This document shows positions 24,901 through 39,900 of a DNA stretch of 64,000 nucleotides, piece after piece. Under the pieces are notes generated by a model. That model searched no databases, had not been told where the DNA came from, and saw nothing but the letters and a program-made list of their open reading frames with translations. The position numbers and the translations under genes are program-made. The DNA is from Nissolia schottii. Lineage: Eukaryota > Streptophyta > Magnoliopsida > Fabales > Fabaceae. Positions within the stretch are counted from its first letter, which is position 1, and each line of letters opens with the position of its first letter. The stretch is taken from assembly GCA_003254905.1 (NCBI GenBank), contig QANU01075037.1, positions 579,121 through 643,120 on the forward strand. The letters run 5' to 3'.

Positions 24901-27900
24901 GGCACAAGCTTGAGATGAGGAGGAAAACCAATAGAGACTGTTGGACTCACATCCGACGCCAATCGTCCGTCCTGAGCTCTGGTCCTACAGATAGACAGAC
25001 TCTTTAGTGAAGGAAACAACACAATTAAGAGAATGAGTTAAACAACTAATAGACAGAAGATTAAAGGGAAAGCCAGGAACATAAAGAACGGAACCAATCG
25101 ACATCGATGTCAAGGGATGGGTTGTACCAACCCCTTGAGGTTGTGTTGTAGAACCATTAGCCAAGGTAACATTGGGCAAAGCAACACTAGAAAGACTAGA
25201 AAGAAGAGTTTTATTACCAGAGACATGACCAGTGGCACTAGAATCAAGAAGCCAAGGGCCTAATGAAGGAGACTGAGAGAGGCAAGCAATTGAATTACCA
25301 GTGTGTGCAACAGAAGCAGTGGAACTAGATTTTTGAAGCTGCTCATACCAATTCACAAAATCATTGTAGTCAACAGGGGATGGTTTCAATTGAAGTATCC
25401 GCTACATGAGCAACATTGACTGATTGCTGGGACTGAGATCGTTGCAGAGTACAACAGTTTTCTATGGTATGGCCCTAACGACCACAATGGGTACACTTTG
25501 GACGGCCTCTTCCCGTGTTGCCAGTAGGAAAATGACTGTGGCCGCGGTTACTACGCTGGGAGACAAAAGTAGAAGTATCAACCAGAGTCGGTGTAATAGC
25601 AGGCTCAGCGGGGTGTTTTGCAGGGACTCGTAGCAAAGTGGACCACACTGTAGAAAGAGTGGGCACAATAGTCGACCCCAAAATTTGATCGCAGGTAACA
25701 GAGTATTCAGGAGACAAACCATATAAAGCCATGAGCATAAAGAAGGTGCTGCATTGCTCCAATTCCTTCTTTGGAGTATTAGCTGGAGGTGAAAGCTCAT
25801 TGAAGTCGTGGAGAGCACCGTGAATCTTCCCCAAATATGCAGACATAGGTCCATCAAGTTGCTAAGGAGCGACGACCTTCATGAGATTTTGACAAACCCC
25901 ATATAAACGTTAGGTGTCATTGGTGTAAAGAACCTTGGCTTGCTCCCAAATTGATTCACAAGTAACATGAGCTCGAAAGATTTCCTTGATGGACGGATGA
26001 ATGATGGTTTTGATGACACTGTAGAGTTGGGCATCAATCCGAGATCATCGCGAACGCCCCTCTGTATCAATATTTCCTGCCTTTTTGGAGAGGTGGTCGG
26101 AGTAGTCTTGACAAGCAAGCCAAAGTTTGATATCAGGAGCCCAAAAGTCGTAATTGCTACCATCCAATTTTTCAGTTGAGAGAGGCACATTGACATAGCT
26201 GGTAAAAGTTGGAGGCTTAGGTTTCAAATTGTCTTTGGCAGTACCTGAAGAGTCACCGGTAGCCTTGGGTTACACATCAGGGGTAAAATTGGTAACCAAA
26301 ATATACCTGATGGAAAAAAAGGTTGGATGAAAAACTGAGGACAAATCCATAGAGAGCGTGAAGAGGCGAGGTCGGTGATGCAAGCGGTGGCGGATGCGCT
26401 AGGATGCGTGCCAGGACGCATCAACAGTGGGTGTTGCGGCAGATAGTAGGAGACGTGCGTGAGAGTGTGTGGTACAGTGGATGGCGACGCGATTTCTGGA
26501 AAGGTTGGTCGCGGGATGGAGATGAGTTTGGGGGTGGCGGCGGTGGTTGGAAACGGGCCAGAGAAATAACGGTCTGCAGCAGATAGAGGTGTTGATCGCA
26601 GTGGATGGTGGCTGCAGACTACTGGAGAAGATGGCATGGCAGTGAAGGAGGTCAGAAACCGAGGAGGTAGCACGGTTGCCGGAAAAGAGAAGAGAGACGT
26701 GAATCCCGTGTGTTTCAACTACACAAATGGAGTTTGATTTATATAGAGACTATGACATGAATACAAACACAATCTTTCCCTAATTACAGATTCTAACATA
26801 TCCTAATAATATCAATTACAGATATTTACATATTCTAATAGGATCCTCTCAATTGGAAATTACACGTGACCTTGTCATGTGTTCATCTCCACCCATAATT
26901 AAGTTGCTTGAAAAATGTGAAAAGTTAAGTGGTAAAAAATCAATGGCAGAGATGAAGACATGACAAGGTTAGATGTAATTTCCAATTGAGAGGATCCATT
27001 ACCATAATGGCCTTTTGGCAATGAAAGTGGTTTGCATGATCCACAATCACTTCTTAACACCATGAGGATGTAGTCAGTGAATCCTTTGGTTTAGGAGTTA
27101 AAGGTAGTTTTGTCACCAAATACCTATAGTACTAAGAAGAAACTTCAAAGCTTATCAACAACAGTAAATTATGGAGGGCTAAGGATTTAGGATGTTTAGT
27201 TAGGTTCTTCTCTTGAAGCTTTGATTGATAAATGGAGTTGTTTTATCATGATATTCTTTTAGTTTTTCTCTTTTAATTGTGGGTGTTTTGTTAAGTGGGG
27301 GGTGAGGGATTACAAAGGTTTTGGAGTAGTTGTAGTGATTCCTTCTACTGTTATCTTGTTTAAATGTGTTTGTATTGTGGAGTCCTTATTTTCTTACTTC
27401 TTACAGTTTTCATTATTCTGAAAACAAAGAGGTGTGTGGATTCTGCATTAATGTTGTTATGAATAATGTTACAGAATCATAGCATTCTGGAATGTAATTA
27501 CCTGCCAATCTTGAAACACTCACAGTTTTACTTTCATATTGACTGAACTGGTATAAATTTTTATTGCAGGGCTATAGCAATTTTCTTCCAGAAGAAAAGT
27601 TACTTAAGGCTGTAGAAGTTGGTCAGGTTGTTAACCTCTATTAGTACGTAGACATGCTTACTGATTGTCAGAACATTTGATAAATTTTCTTTCCTCCCCT
27701 GAAATCATATGCATGCGATATTTAAAATATTGGCTCTGGTTCCTGGGAGATGTGTTTATTTATAGCTACTTAATGATGTCTTCACAGAAAGTTTTGATCT
27801 GTAGAAATATCTTTGTCCTTGTTAACGTACCAATGTTATTTAAATTATTCTGAGGCATCTCTTAAAACCACCCTTTTTCTGCAATCACCTATTTATAATA

Positions 27901-30900
27901 TTATGACCTTCAATTCTTGTTTTCTTTGACAATTATGCTGTTTTGCATTTGAAATGTTACTTGTCTCCCTCCCTATGGGATTTAGTTTTAGAGGGATTGC
28001 CATGCTTTACATTGTTGGCGTCGTCATCCATATGTGTCCTTTGCTTTCTTTGAGGGGCGTTGTTGGAAAGGACTGCCTGTATCTTTAATGAGGTTTCACC
28101 ACTTGTGACTTTGTTTTGGGATTGAGTACTTTTCATATCTCTTTGGTGCTCATCACATGTTCTATTTAAGGGCATACACATTTCAGACATGCAAAGGGAT
28201 TAGAGAGCTCTTCAATGATGACTAGTTTTTTCAGAGTTTCCTTAGTTTCTGTATGTTTTTCTTTGTTGTGGATTTCTTATCCTCCAATCTTTTCGTATAT
28301 CTTTCTTCGGCTTTATCTAATAAATTTGTTCTTTTGTCTAAAGAACAGATCCATTTTGTAATTACCAAAGGCATAATCTTTTGCTTTTTGTGTAATATCA
28401 GGATGCAGTGCGAGCAATATGTAATGAAGTAGAGGCTTTGGTTAAGAAGTGTGGAAAACCAAAGATGTTTGATGCAATCAAGCTACCACCTCCTGAGCTT
28501 TATAAATACGTTGAAGTATGCCCTTTGCAATATTACATCAGTTTTTTTTAATAACATATTTTTGAATTAGCCCTGATTTATGAATGTGTCAGTCTGTGAT
28601 GTTTTTATCTCCTCATCTGTTCCCATATTACTTGAAATTCGTTTCTTTTGTTTGGACAAGGGTACTAACAGGATTAATACTAGATGACCCAGCTAAAAAA
28701 CCAAAACAAAGCCGACAGCAACCATGACATGGTATTCCATGCAGGAATAGCAGCCAAGCAAGCCAAACACAGGTGAAACAGCATCCAAAAGGTAGAAACC
28801 ATCATATAGAGGCATACAAAGAAAGAGGAGACCTAAACTTTAAGATTGTGGGTTTTATCTAGGAGATGAAGGCAAGAGAGGATAAAGACACTGAATAAAA
28901 TGAAAATATATTGATATATGGTGTGATACAAACTATAAAACACCATTCCCTTATCCCTATTTATAATAATACTAGAATGCTAATCCTAGTTGAATAAAGA
29001 AACAAATCATGAAATATAAGTTAATATATAAATCAGTCCTAAGATAACATCTAAGATACTCTTTAATACTCTAAGATATGATCTAAGATATTATATGATA
29101 CTCGAAGATACAGTAGAGATTGCTAGATTTTTGTTGTTGAATTTTGGTTTTTTTTTTTTTTTTTTTTTTTCCCTTACACATCCCTTCAAGCTAGAGCTTA
29201 TTAAGCTTTAAGCTTATTACAATTAAACCCCTAACAATAAGAAAATATAATGCGCCCCACTAGAAACGAGATAACATCTATATAGCCTTTGTAAGAGCAA
29301 GATAACCCTCCTCGTTGAGCTAGCTTTTGGTTTGAGTTAGGCCAATTCAATTCTAAAGATGGCATCAGAGCCTATCCAGAGATCATTATTGGGACACCCA
29401 TAGATGTCTAGTCTTACAAACTTCATGATCCAAATGTTCATTCCTAGGTGTAAGGGAGGCATGTCAGAGTCCCACATTGCTTAGAGATAAGGCCTATGTA
29501 GCCTTCATAAGAGCAAGACAACCATCCTTACTTGAGCTAGCTTTTGGGATTGAGTTAGGCCAATTCAATTCTAAAGAGCTAGCTCATGGGGGAGGGATGC
29601 CCAACTCTATATAAAGGCTATCTAGGCCTTATCCCTTAGCAATGTGGGACCTCTAACAGACCCTATGGCCCCCTCACGCCCAAAACTAGACATCTAGAGT
29701 GTAAAGTTTGTAAGACTGGGCATCTATTGGTCGGCTCAATATCAAAGAGAGGATAAACTCTGATACCATCTTAAGAATTGAGTGAGCCTAACTTAATCCC
29801 AAAAGCTAAATCATAGGCAGAAAGATGTCCAACTCTATATGAAGGCTATCTAGGCTATACCCTTAGCAACATGAGATTCTAACAGGTACATTTCATGTAT
29901 ACATATCAGCCAGTACAACGGTAACTAAACCAGAATCTACCAACTCTCTAACTGAACTGATGTGTATAACTAACTTCTGTCGAGCTTAGCCAGGTGACTG
30001 TGAACTGCCAGCCTATTTTTGGGTATGCTGAAACCTTGTGGTGGGCTTGTGTCTTATCTGTGTTGTGTCCATGCTTCCTAGTTTGATATGTATGTCTTGT
30101 TGTCTTGGTTGCATTTTGTGGTTTCTTTTAAGAGAGAGCTTGTGTTCTGCTCTTGTACTCCATTCCTTTTATTCTCCAAGTAAAATTTTCTTTTATAAAA
30201 GGACTTTATTCTTTTATAAAAGGACTTTAAAGCAAACAATTAAAATATGATTTGTTTTTGTAGCCATTTTGGCTCATCTGCCGCTGTTGATGGTTTGTTG
30301 CATGCAAAGGTGTGCATGAGAGAAAGATGCACATTAAGTTGATCAAATATTTTGTTTACATAAAGATTGATGACTTAAGTAGTTTTAACTGAAAATGGTG
30401 ATCAGGATAGAAGCATAAGTTAGTGGTAATGTGCAGGAAATTGCTGGTGATGAGTTGCTAAAAGCTCTTCAAATTAGAAACAAAATGCCAAGAAGGAAAG
30501 CTCTTTCATCATTAGAAGAAAAGGTTCTAAAGATACTTACAGAAAATGGGTTTGTCAGTAATGATGCAACATCAGGGAGTTATACTGAAACCATTGCAGA
30601 TCTTCTTGAGGAGGAGGATGAAGATGAGGAAATAATTGTTGATGGTGAAGTTGACGAAGGTGATGTTCATATAAAGCCAACTCCAAGCAAACCAACGCGT
30701 TTAGTAAGTACTACTCCTATATTTCTAATATTTTGGTTTATTTATTTCTTTATTTTTATATATATATATATTATTTTTATTATATAGTGATACATATATT
30801 GGGATCTTAGACCTAGTATTCTTTCTGCTAGTGGTTATTTTTTATGGCATTTCTAGTCCAGACTCGCAAATGAAGCTATTCGCTCTCGCTCTGTCTGTTT

Positions 30901-33900
30901 GTGGTTTTGCTTTTTTTTTTTTTTTTGTGTGTGTAGTAGCCATAGGTGGAATTCCTCCTGTTTTACACACTTATCTTTCTTAATGAAATCTTTTAGAAGA
31001 GGTAATACATGATAGGCCTTTTAGGGTGTGTTTGCGAGTTGGACTTTGTTTTTTAAGAAGGAATGCAAATGATCAGAGCAAGATAGTTTGGTCTGTGCGA
31101 GAGAAGAGAACACCCTTTCAAGCTTTAATAACCTACCCAAAAGAAACTTCGCAGACATGGGACATGTTACAGCAGCTGTTACAGAGAAGATTGTAAATCA
31201 GTGCAAGGAAAAAGTTGTGATGTTGGAATTCTCTATGAACTAGAAAATAACAGTTTGATTTGTTGGATTTGCCTATGAAATCATTAAAGAATTGTTAGTT
31301 ATTTATTTTGAGAATCACTCAACTTGTCTGTTAAAGCCTCTCCCAAGAGGCACAAGGATACCCTTTCTCCTGCATGGACAAAATCCTATTTTGTGGCATT
31401 TCCTAGAATCTATCAAGTTCACTTTTCTCAGAGAAGCGTGCTAAACTCAATTCCAGGCTTGTTAGTATTGTGCTGGCAATATTTAGATATCCTCTTTTGG
31501 TGCTTCACACATGGTTTTTAAGAGAGTAACTGTTGCTGGATGGCTAGATATTGGTTAGCTAGCTGCTTTTTTGAGCTTCTTCGGCTTTGTTTTGTTGAAT
31601 TTCTCTGTTGAGGAGGATATCTTACCTTCTCCCTAGTATTATGTTCTCTTATCTCTCGGTATTAAATTGTCTTTTTGTATCCCCTACCATGACCCATTAT
31701 CCAAGTCAAACAAAGAACGTGCTTTAAGTGAGCAGCTCGTGTTTTCTATTCCTTTGTTTTGTGCATCAATCCTTCGCGGTCAGTTGACGTGGTGGATTTT
31801 CTGATATATTTTCTTTTATATTAGTTGTTAATGCTTACACTTTATTTTCTCACTCAGTTCTTGGGGTTTTTTGATTGATGTACAGATGAAGCCCTGCCCT
31901 CTTATTTTGCTATTTTCTGAATTAATTTGGTTTTTCTTTTAACATATATCTGTTGTTTTCTTGTACAGTTTGCTGAGGTAGATGTGAAGTTGGTCTTTAA
32001 AGAAGTTACATCGAAGTTTTTGAGGAGGCGCATAGTAGAGGTATGAACAATTGTAGTAAAATAATTAGGATAACTATATACCAAAAAATAAAAAAGATAA
32101 CTATCTAAACATTGTTATATACATGTGATTTATTTAATGTCTTGGTGGGACTTCTGCCAAATGGTCTGTGAGAATTCGTGTTCTTTTAATAACAGAAAAA
32201 CTTTTTCACTAGAAAATGAAGAATTTTAGTTTCAAGAAAAGAGAAAAAGGGGACAATTGAGTAATCACATCTAGTTAAATTAAGCCTTTGCAGAAGCTTA
32301 AATGAAACAAATGTTCTACCAAAAGAGTCTTTAGGCAGTTACTGTTCTCAAAATCTGGTGAACCTTGAACTCATTGTAAGATTATTCCGTTCCACACTGT
32401 CAAAATGCTTTATCATTTCAACTAAGCAATGAGAAAGAGGTGATGCCAACTGTCCAGCATCACTTCGGTATAGCACACTACAACTCAGCTTGGTAAAAAA
32501 AATAATTAATGGGTTTGCTTTTTAAAACAGCTTAGCTTTTTTATTGAATTGGTCTTTGTCCCAAATTTGCAATTAAGTAGATGATCATTGGTTCTCCATT
32601 TATTCCTTCAAAGAAAAACCATAAATTTCAATTGATTCAATTCTTTGGAACTTTGCAACAATGCTTACTTCCTTAATTGATAATCTATCTTTCCTTTTAT
32701 ACTTAAATGTCTGATCCTTTTTTTAATGTTTTTTGGAGAAAGCCTATAGAAATCCGAGTAAGAAGATTAAATCAATAGAGGGTAGCTTAATAGTTGGAGA
32801 CCATGAAAAACTATTTATGAAACCATTAAGAACTTAGACTTAAATGTTTTGTCAACTGACATGGTTTTTGATTGGACAAAAAGGCATTTGGTCCATGTAG
32901 CCAACCTCACCGTGGGGTTGAAAAAGGTTATGTCGTTGTTGTTGGGCCTCCTCCCACTTTGCTGAACAAGATGGTAAAAAAGTTGCATGTTAATGCGAAT
33001 TGTCCTCTTCTGTCTCTTATTTCCATCTCTTCACTCAATCAGTTAGGGTTGACAGAGCTGCGATTTGTCTGATAGCGTAAGTGGTCTCTCAATCTTGCCC
33101 TCCACAGAGCGTCTAATACTGATAAATTTTCAGACCTGCATCTAATTGTGTTGGCGTGGGTACCTTTACACACACACACACATTGTTGCTTGGATGTTCA
33201 AGGTTGGTAGTACTTTAAGATTTTTTGATCACGGTTAGAGTAATCTAACAGAAAAAGAAAGTGATAGAAACCTAGAGAAAGTGAGACAAAGTAGTGGAGA
33301 GAATCTCTGAGTTGTATTTCTGAATTATGTGTTACGCATAATCTGAGAATAACTTTTCATCTGACCACCTCTAACTATATCATAACTGATTCATAACTCC
33401 AAAGCAAGATGGACTGTAAATTCCACATGCTATTGGCTTCTGTAGCTCACTCTAGCAACCATGGAGCTGATTCAATTAGGATATAACCAACTCAAGCGTA
33501 CCTTTAAATTCAATGTTTTTCGGTGTATGTGAAGTAATGTAAAACCATTCATGTTACTCCTAGCTCAATCTTTCGGGTTGAGTGAGTCTTTGACTATTTT
33601 TTTCTGTAAATTTTATGTTGGAAATTTTGGGTAAATTTGCTAGTGCCAATGATGTTGTACTCATTCGAAGCTTGTCTACATGGTGGGATACCAAACAGAA
33701 GGGATCTATGTTTGCTGATTTGTTTTCTGTGCATGTGACAGGGGGGAAGAAGGAGTGATGGTCGAACACCAATTGGAATACGCCCAATCAACGCTAGATG
33801 TGGCCTTTTACCTAGAGCACATGGAAGTGCTCTTTTTACAAGAGGAGAGACTCAGGTTTGAGACAACTTTGTTTTATCTACAAAATTATGCTTTAATAAT

Positions 33901-36900
33901 TAGTGATGCCTTTAACACTCTTCTCTTCTCCTTAAGCTATTAGGATATAATCTGGGAATTGGCAACTAGAGGTCCATGTTGCATTACTCGGTTTATGCCA
34001 AACCTGGGATGGAATTCTATAATTTTCAAAGGCTTGCTGACAATGTATCAGTAGACTGTCTGACATTATGTATATGCTCAGATAGAGCACTACTTGATCC
34101 TGAAATAATTATACTTGTTTGTGAGTCATTACTTGTCCAAACAAAATAGCTACCTTAGGAAGAGCTAGTGCTGGACTATCTTAATATGACTTTGTTGCCA
34201 TAAGAATCTAGTAGAAATATTTTTTTTGTTTTGGTAGATGTTACTCTGAGCCATGTCAATAGATTCAGCCTTGGGGTCTGGTTACAAGTCTTGTGTGTTG
34301 CCTCTTTTTGGCAATTTGGCACAGGACATGTCATGATTACACGACAATAGTTTTTAATTCCTGTACTTTATTTAGTCAGTATTTCTTGAATGATATGTGT
34401 ATTTTCATCTTATCACTTGATAGATATATGTATCTTCTATCTGAAAAAGATTTGATATTTATAGCTTTTTGGGGAGATGGTTCATGACATGGCATTAGAG
34501 GATCAATGACCAAGTTGTGTAGAGTTTGATCCTTGCCGCCCCCATTCTTCTAAATAAAATTAATTGAATTTTAGCACAAGATAGATGAATCCGTAAATTG
34601 TCCACGCTTCAAGCCTAGTGTTCCTCTGTGAGGGGGCATGTTAAGATAAAAAATCATTCATTTGTCTCTACTATATAATAACTTAAGCTTTTGGGAGATG
34701 CTTGCTTTTGGGAGATTTCGTGCATGTGTATATGTATATATAGTGCTTCTTATCACTAGTGATTTATGGCTGCCACTGTTTCTGACCCTTTCTGCTTTGT
34801 CTGTTGGACAGTCACTTGCTGTTGTTACACTTGGAGATAAGCAAATGGCGCAAAAAATAGACAATCTTATAGGTGTTGATGAATTCAAGAGGTTCTATCT
34901 TCAGGTCTCTTCGGAACTTGGCTGCTTTTATCTTCTCTTATAACTGTGTGGTTGTCATCTATTGTGAGCAATGTTTGAAAAACTTGAGTGGCTGACTCAA
35001 CTGGTGAATTATAGCTAGAGATGCCAAGAGGTAAGATAAAAACACATCAGATGAAAGGAGAGGAAGAAAATAAGATAATAATGCCTTTGATAATAACGGC
35101 CAGTCCTTAGTTGCTGCTGACTTATATTTCTAATGGTTTCAAACCAAGATGAAAGGAGAGGAAGAAAATAAGAGGAAGAAAATAAGTTAAGAGGGAAGAA
35201 TATAGAACCATTGCTACTATATTATGATATTGACAATAAGATGTTCCTCTACTGCAATACCGTAATAACCCTTTTATATCATTAATTAGGTCTAGTACTA
35301 ACTATTATTATTACAAGTCCAAATCCACTAATAAAAACCTTAATATACTCTAATACAGTTGATTTCTTTAATTAAGGAAAATTGTTGTATCTATTGCATG
35401 TTCGTTATACAATTAAAGAAACTATTTTATCTTCAGTTTAATATCTTTTGCTTTTTAATTTTGATTGTTTTACAAAATCAACTCACCAAATCATAAATCC
35501 AGTTTAAAAACCAAACCATGTTTTTTTTTCTTCTGCCATCTTGCATGATTTCACAAGCCATCAAAGTTAAACATGCAATGAAAGTTCTACTGTCCCTAAA
35601 TTTGTGCTTTTATATCATGTGCATTTTTGGGAAGTAAAAAAAAAAAGTTTTTTTTTTCTTTTTAAATTTAATTATTTTTTTAAAGGAAAAGTTGTTTTGA
35701 AGATAAACATGTTCTTTGGGTAATTTGTCTCAAATAGCTTATAATCTATTTTGCATAATTTAAGCTGTTTTGGGTGAAGAAAGAAAAACCAAAATTTTGA
35801 GCATTATTTTGAAAAAGTTTTTTGCTTTTACAAAATTAACCATAACTATCAAATATTATATAACAAATAATTATTTCATACCCTTTTTTGTAATTTTATC
35901 AGAAAAAAGCAACTATTTTCATACAATCCAAACAAAATAAATTATCTTAAAACCACTTTCTAGTTAAATTTTCCAAACATAAATTGTTCCTCACATAATT
36001 GATTATATAAAAAGCAATTATTGGAATAATCGATTATTGAAATAATTTTAATTTTAAATCATTCCCAAACACCCTAAGGTTTTAATTGTGGGATCATTGT
36101 GATGTTTTGTTTAAATACGTCTTTTGTTGGGTGTATCTATCATTTTTCTCCTATTTATGTGTGTAAAAGGATGACTGAGTGCACGTGGCTTCCCACCTGG
36201 TGTGGTTTGGGTAGGGTAGATGTACAGTCTTACCCACATTAACTGAGAGGTTATTTTCAGTATTTGAACTTGTGGCCCTTAGGTCACAAGGCAACAACCT
36301 TACCTTTGTGCCAAGGCTCACTTGTGTTTGTTTTTGCTAAGAATATTTTTTTTTTGGGGTATCTATAAGTATATATTTTGCTTAAAATTTTCAGAACGTT
36401 GGTGTGACTAACTCAATAAAATTTGCAGTATTCATTTCCTCCTTCATGTGTCGGGGAAGTTGGCCGAATTGGTGCACCAAGTAGAAGAGAAATTGGCCAT
36501 GGGATGCTTGCAGAGAGATCCCTTGAACCAATTTTGCCTTCCGAGGATGATTTCCCTTACACTGTACGTGTTGAGAGTACTATCACAGAAAGCAATGGCT
36601 CATCAAGGTAGTTTACCTAAGTTTTATACAATCTCTGATTCAATTTTTTATGGAACATTCCCTTTCTTGGTCATTTGAATGATTGGAAATATTTTTATTT
36701 GGGGTTCCTTTTGGGCCCCCTTGACTCGGTTTGTATCTTCTCACCTTGATAAAAGGATTTCGTCTGTGGACCCTTCTAGGGAATTTTCATCTTAATATTG
36801 TTTTCCCAATGTCTTACTCACTTTTTGAATATGGATATTTTTCTTATAATCCTTTGTGGAAAGAGAAGCCCTCCTCTAAGTCCAGTCTTTTATTTAGACT

Positions 36901-39900
36901 ATGGCATTCACCAGGGTTAACACTAATGACATTTCCAAGTCTGTAGGCTAGATATGGCTCTGTCCCTTACATTGTGTAATGTGTAGTGCCTCCTAAGAAA
37001 GTTAAAATCTCTACCTCGTTGATTCTGAAATTGTTCTGCTGCCGTTTCTTTATATGGTACTCCTTATTTCATATTTTTAGTGAATGTTGGGTGTGTTCTA
37101 TTAGAGTGAAAGTGGGAAGCCAACATGGCAATTCTGTAGTAGAAAATCAATTCAGTTATGGCTGTTATGCAGAGTTGTGAAGCATGACTATTTCCTTCAT
37201 TTTCTCTCTCAGACATCTAATGGGGTATTTAGAGCTGAAAATCCCTTACATGCAAACCACAATGGTTTTACCTCGTGGTTTCCAAACCAACCTTCCTTTG
37301 TTTAATTTCTCATGGAGCTTCCCTTGTGGTTTTGCCCGTTCCTTCATTCTCTATGTCCCTTCCAAGTACTGACCCATTGCCTTCTCTTGCCCTGGAGCCT
37401 TTCCCGCTTGCCCATTTCAAGTTTAAATCGTGAACGCTGCCTCTACGATTAACCGAGCCTGCACCCAGGGCACCCTTGGTCTTGATACCATCTTTCAAGC
37501 ACCTTGCCTCTGCTTCAGAGCCAATTTGGGCCGCTGCGGACTCTCCTTCAGCGTCCAGTCCTTCACTGACTCCAGCCCTGCCTCCTGAGCCTAACTGAAA
37601 GAAACCATAAATAGAACCAAAGAAACGAAGAAGCATGTTGTATTATTCACACTCCTTGAGCTGAGATCAAAGTGAAATCAGTCAAGGAAGAAGAGAAAAC
37701 AGTATAGATGTGCAGAAAAAGAAAAGGACTGCCTGAACACTAAGTAGCTCAGTAGCTCCATGCCTAGCCCAATATTTGCCTAACTGATTCTTAACCCCCT
37801 TCCTCTCATATAACCTGATGCTAAACAGAAACCCATCCTCCTAGCCATCCCTTTCTAACTCAGCAAGTTGGTTAGGCCGAGGGGACCCAACAATATTCAA
37901 CCCTTCTTTTCCCTATAATGCCATGTACCTCTTTCTTTTATACACTTTAATCTCCATAGGGACCCTACACTGACCTTCCCATTGCACTTCGTAAAGGTAT
38001 ACACTCTACTCGTAACCTGCCTCCTCTATGTTGCTTTGAGTTGCCACTTTTTATCTTTTATGTATTATGCTTGTTTATCTGGTGTCTATTCCTAAATCTC
38101 TCTCATCTTGGGTAGACACAGGCTATGATTGATAAGGAAAATGGCAGATCCAGAATTATTACGAGGAAAACTGTACAAGTTAATATAGACAAAAGCATCA
38201 TATTTGTAGGACAAACCTGAGTAGATGGAACAGCAGAAAGATGCTTCATGGGTAACTAATTCAATTTGTAGCCGCCATCCTTCCTAGGTCATTCTTGTAG
38301 AAGTATTTCATGTATGGCGTAACATTTGACAAAACTGCGGGTTGGATAAAACTCAAAGTAGGCCGAATTATCCTTTGCAACTTTACTAACACTAGCAAGA
38401 TTTTCAGTAATATTTGAATATGTAATGGATCATTTAGAGACAAGGAAACAGAGGAACTAAAGGGAGAAATGAGACTAGAGGAATGGATGTGGGGTTATGG
38501 GAAGTAGTCAAGCCTCAGCCTATCTCTACATGGTGTTGCTTAGAACCATTATATAGACTGAGCTCTACATTCTTTTTTGCACCAGAATTGAGATACCACT
38601 CTCTGTGAAGCACAGCGTTGGTGTGGTCACCATAGTAGCCTTATGAGATGTATAGACCATAGTAGCCTTATGAGATGTATAGACCTAGATGGACCTTAAC
38701 CTTGTCGAGGTGGAGGAGCAATATTAGGAAATTTTGGATGAAGCGATGAAAGCATAAGCTGCAGTAGCTGACAAGTTAGTGATGAAAGCATGAGCTGCAG
38801 CATAGCTGACATGTTATTGGAGGATGATGATAGTATTGACCACTGCAACCCCTAAATGTTCCATATTGGCCTCTTCCGTTTGTCTGGAGCCTATGAAAAC
38901 CATCTCTAAAATTGCAAGGGTGACCTCCATGATAAGCGTTGTAGACCTGAGTGCTAAAGGATTTGTGCATTCATCTCAGGAGGATTGGATCTTTGTGCAA
39001 GATTTTCTGCAACTGTATATTTTGGCTAAGGAGATTATGTTTCTGAATTTGAGGCACTTGAGCAAAGAAGTGCCGCGTGATCTTTGTTGCGTTGTATGGA
39101 TCTATACAAGACGTCTATGGTGTATTCAATCAGGACGCAAGCCTTAAAGAATGGCATTAATATTCTACTTTCTAGAGAATAAGTTACTGATCAAGATCAA
39201 TGAGTCAACTAAGAGAACGCAAAGTTGACACAAGAAGCCATGACTGCAAGAGCTGTTCCTGCGGCTCCCAAAAGAGATAATCATCACTGACCCAATTGTT
39301 GAGTTTAGCAAACATCAGATGATCTATTGGTTATTACTGCTCAATTTATGAAGCAGTGAAGATTGTGACAATGGAATTTTGCACTGATTTGTTGTCACTG
39401 TTGAGTTTCATATGGAGAAGAGGAAAAATACAAAGGGCAATGAAATAATAAGAGAAAGGGAAAATTATATTATGGAATTGTTGTGTCTCGTTACAAAGAG
39501 ATGAACCTATTAATAGGTTAGGACGAGAATCACTACATAATAAAAGGAAATCAACCTAGAATAAACTAAATTAATTAAGATCAATCTAAGATATAGAATA
39601 GATTTATTTTATTCTTAACACTCCCCTTCAAGCTAAAGCTCATGGAGCTTTAAGCTTGTCACAAATATGCGGAGGAGGAATAGGCATGCGCAGAGGCAGG
39701 CACGCGCGGAGTAAGAGAAGGACTTTCGGAACCACTGGAATAACGGACAGTGGAGGAATTGCCAAACGAATGGATTGCTAGGCGGTGAGCAGCTCGCCTG
39801 AGATAGAAGTAATGGTGTGGGTATAGTGGTAAGCACGGGAATGATGCACCAGAACCACCAGAAATCTCCCCCTCGCGGGCTGAACACTGTAGCAGTAAGT

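Noticed and set aside
38629-38682. CRISPR-like or satellite array
   Set aside because: Only two tandem copies of a 27-base unit are present, without spacers, and the window is eukaryotic.
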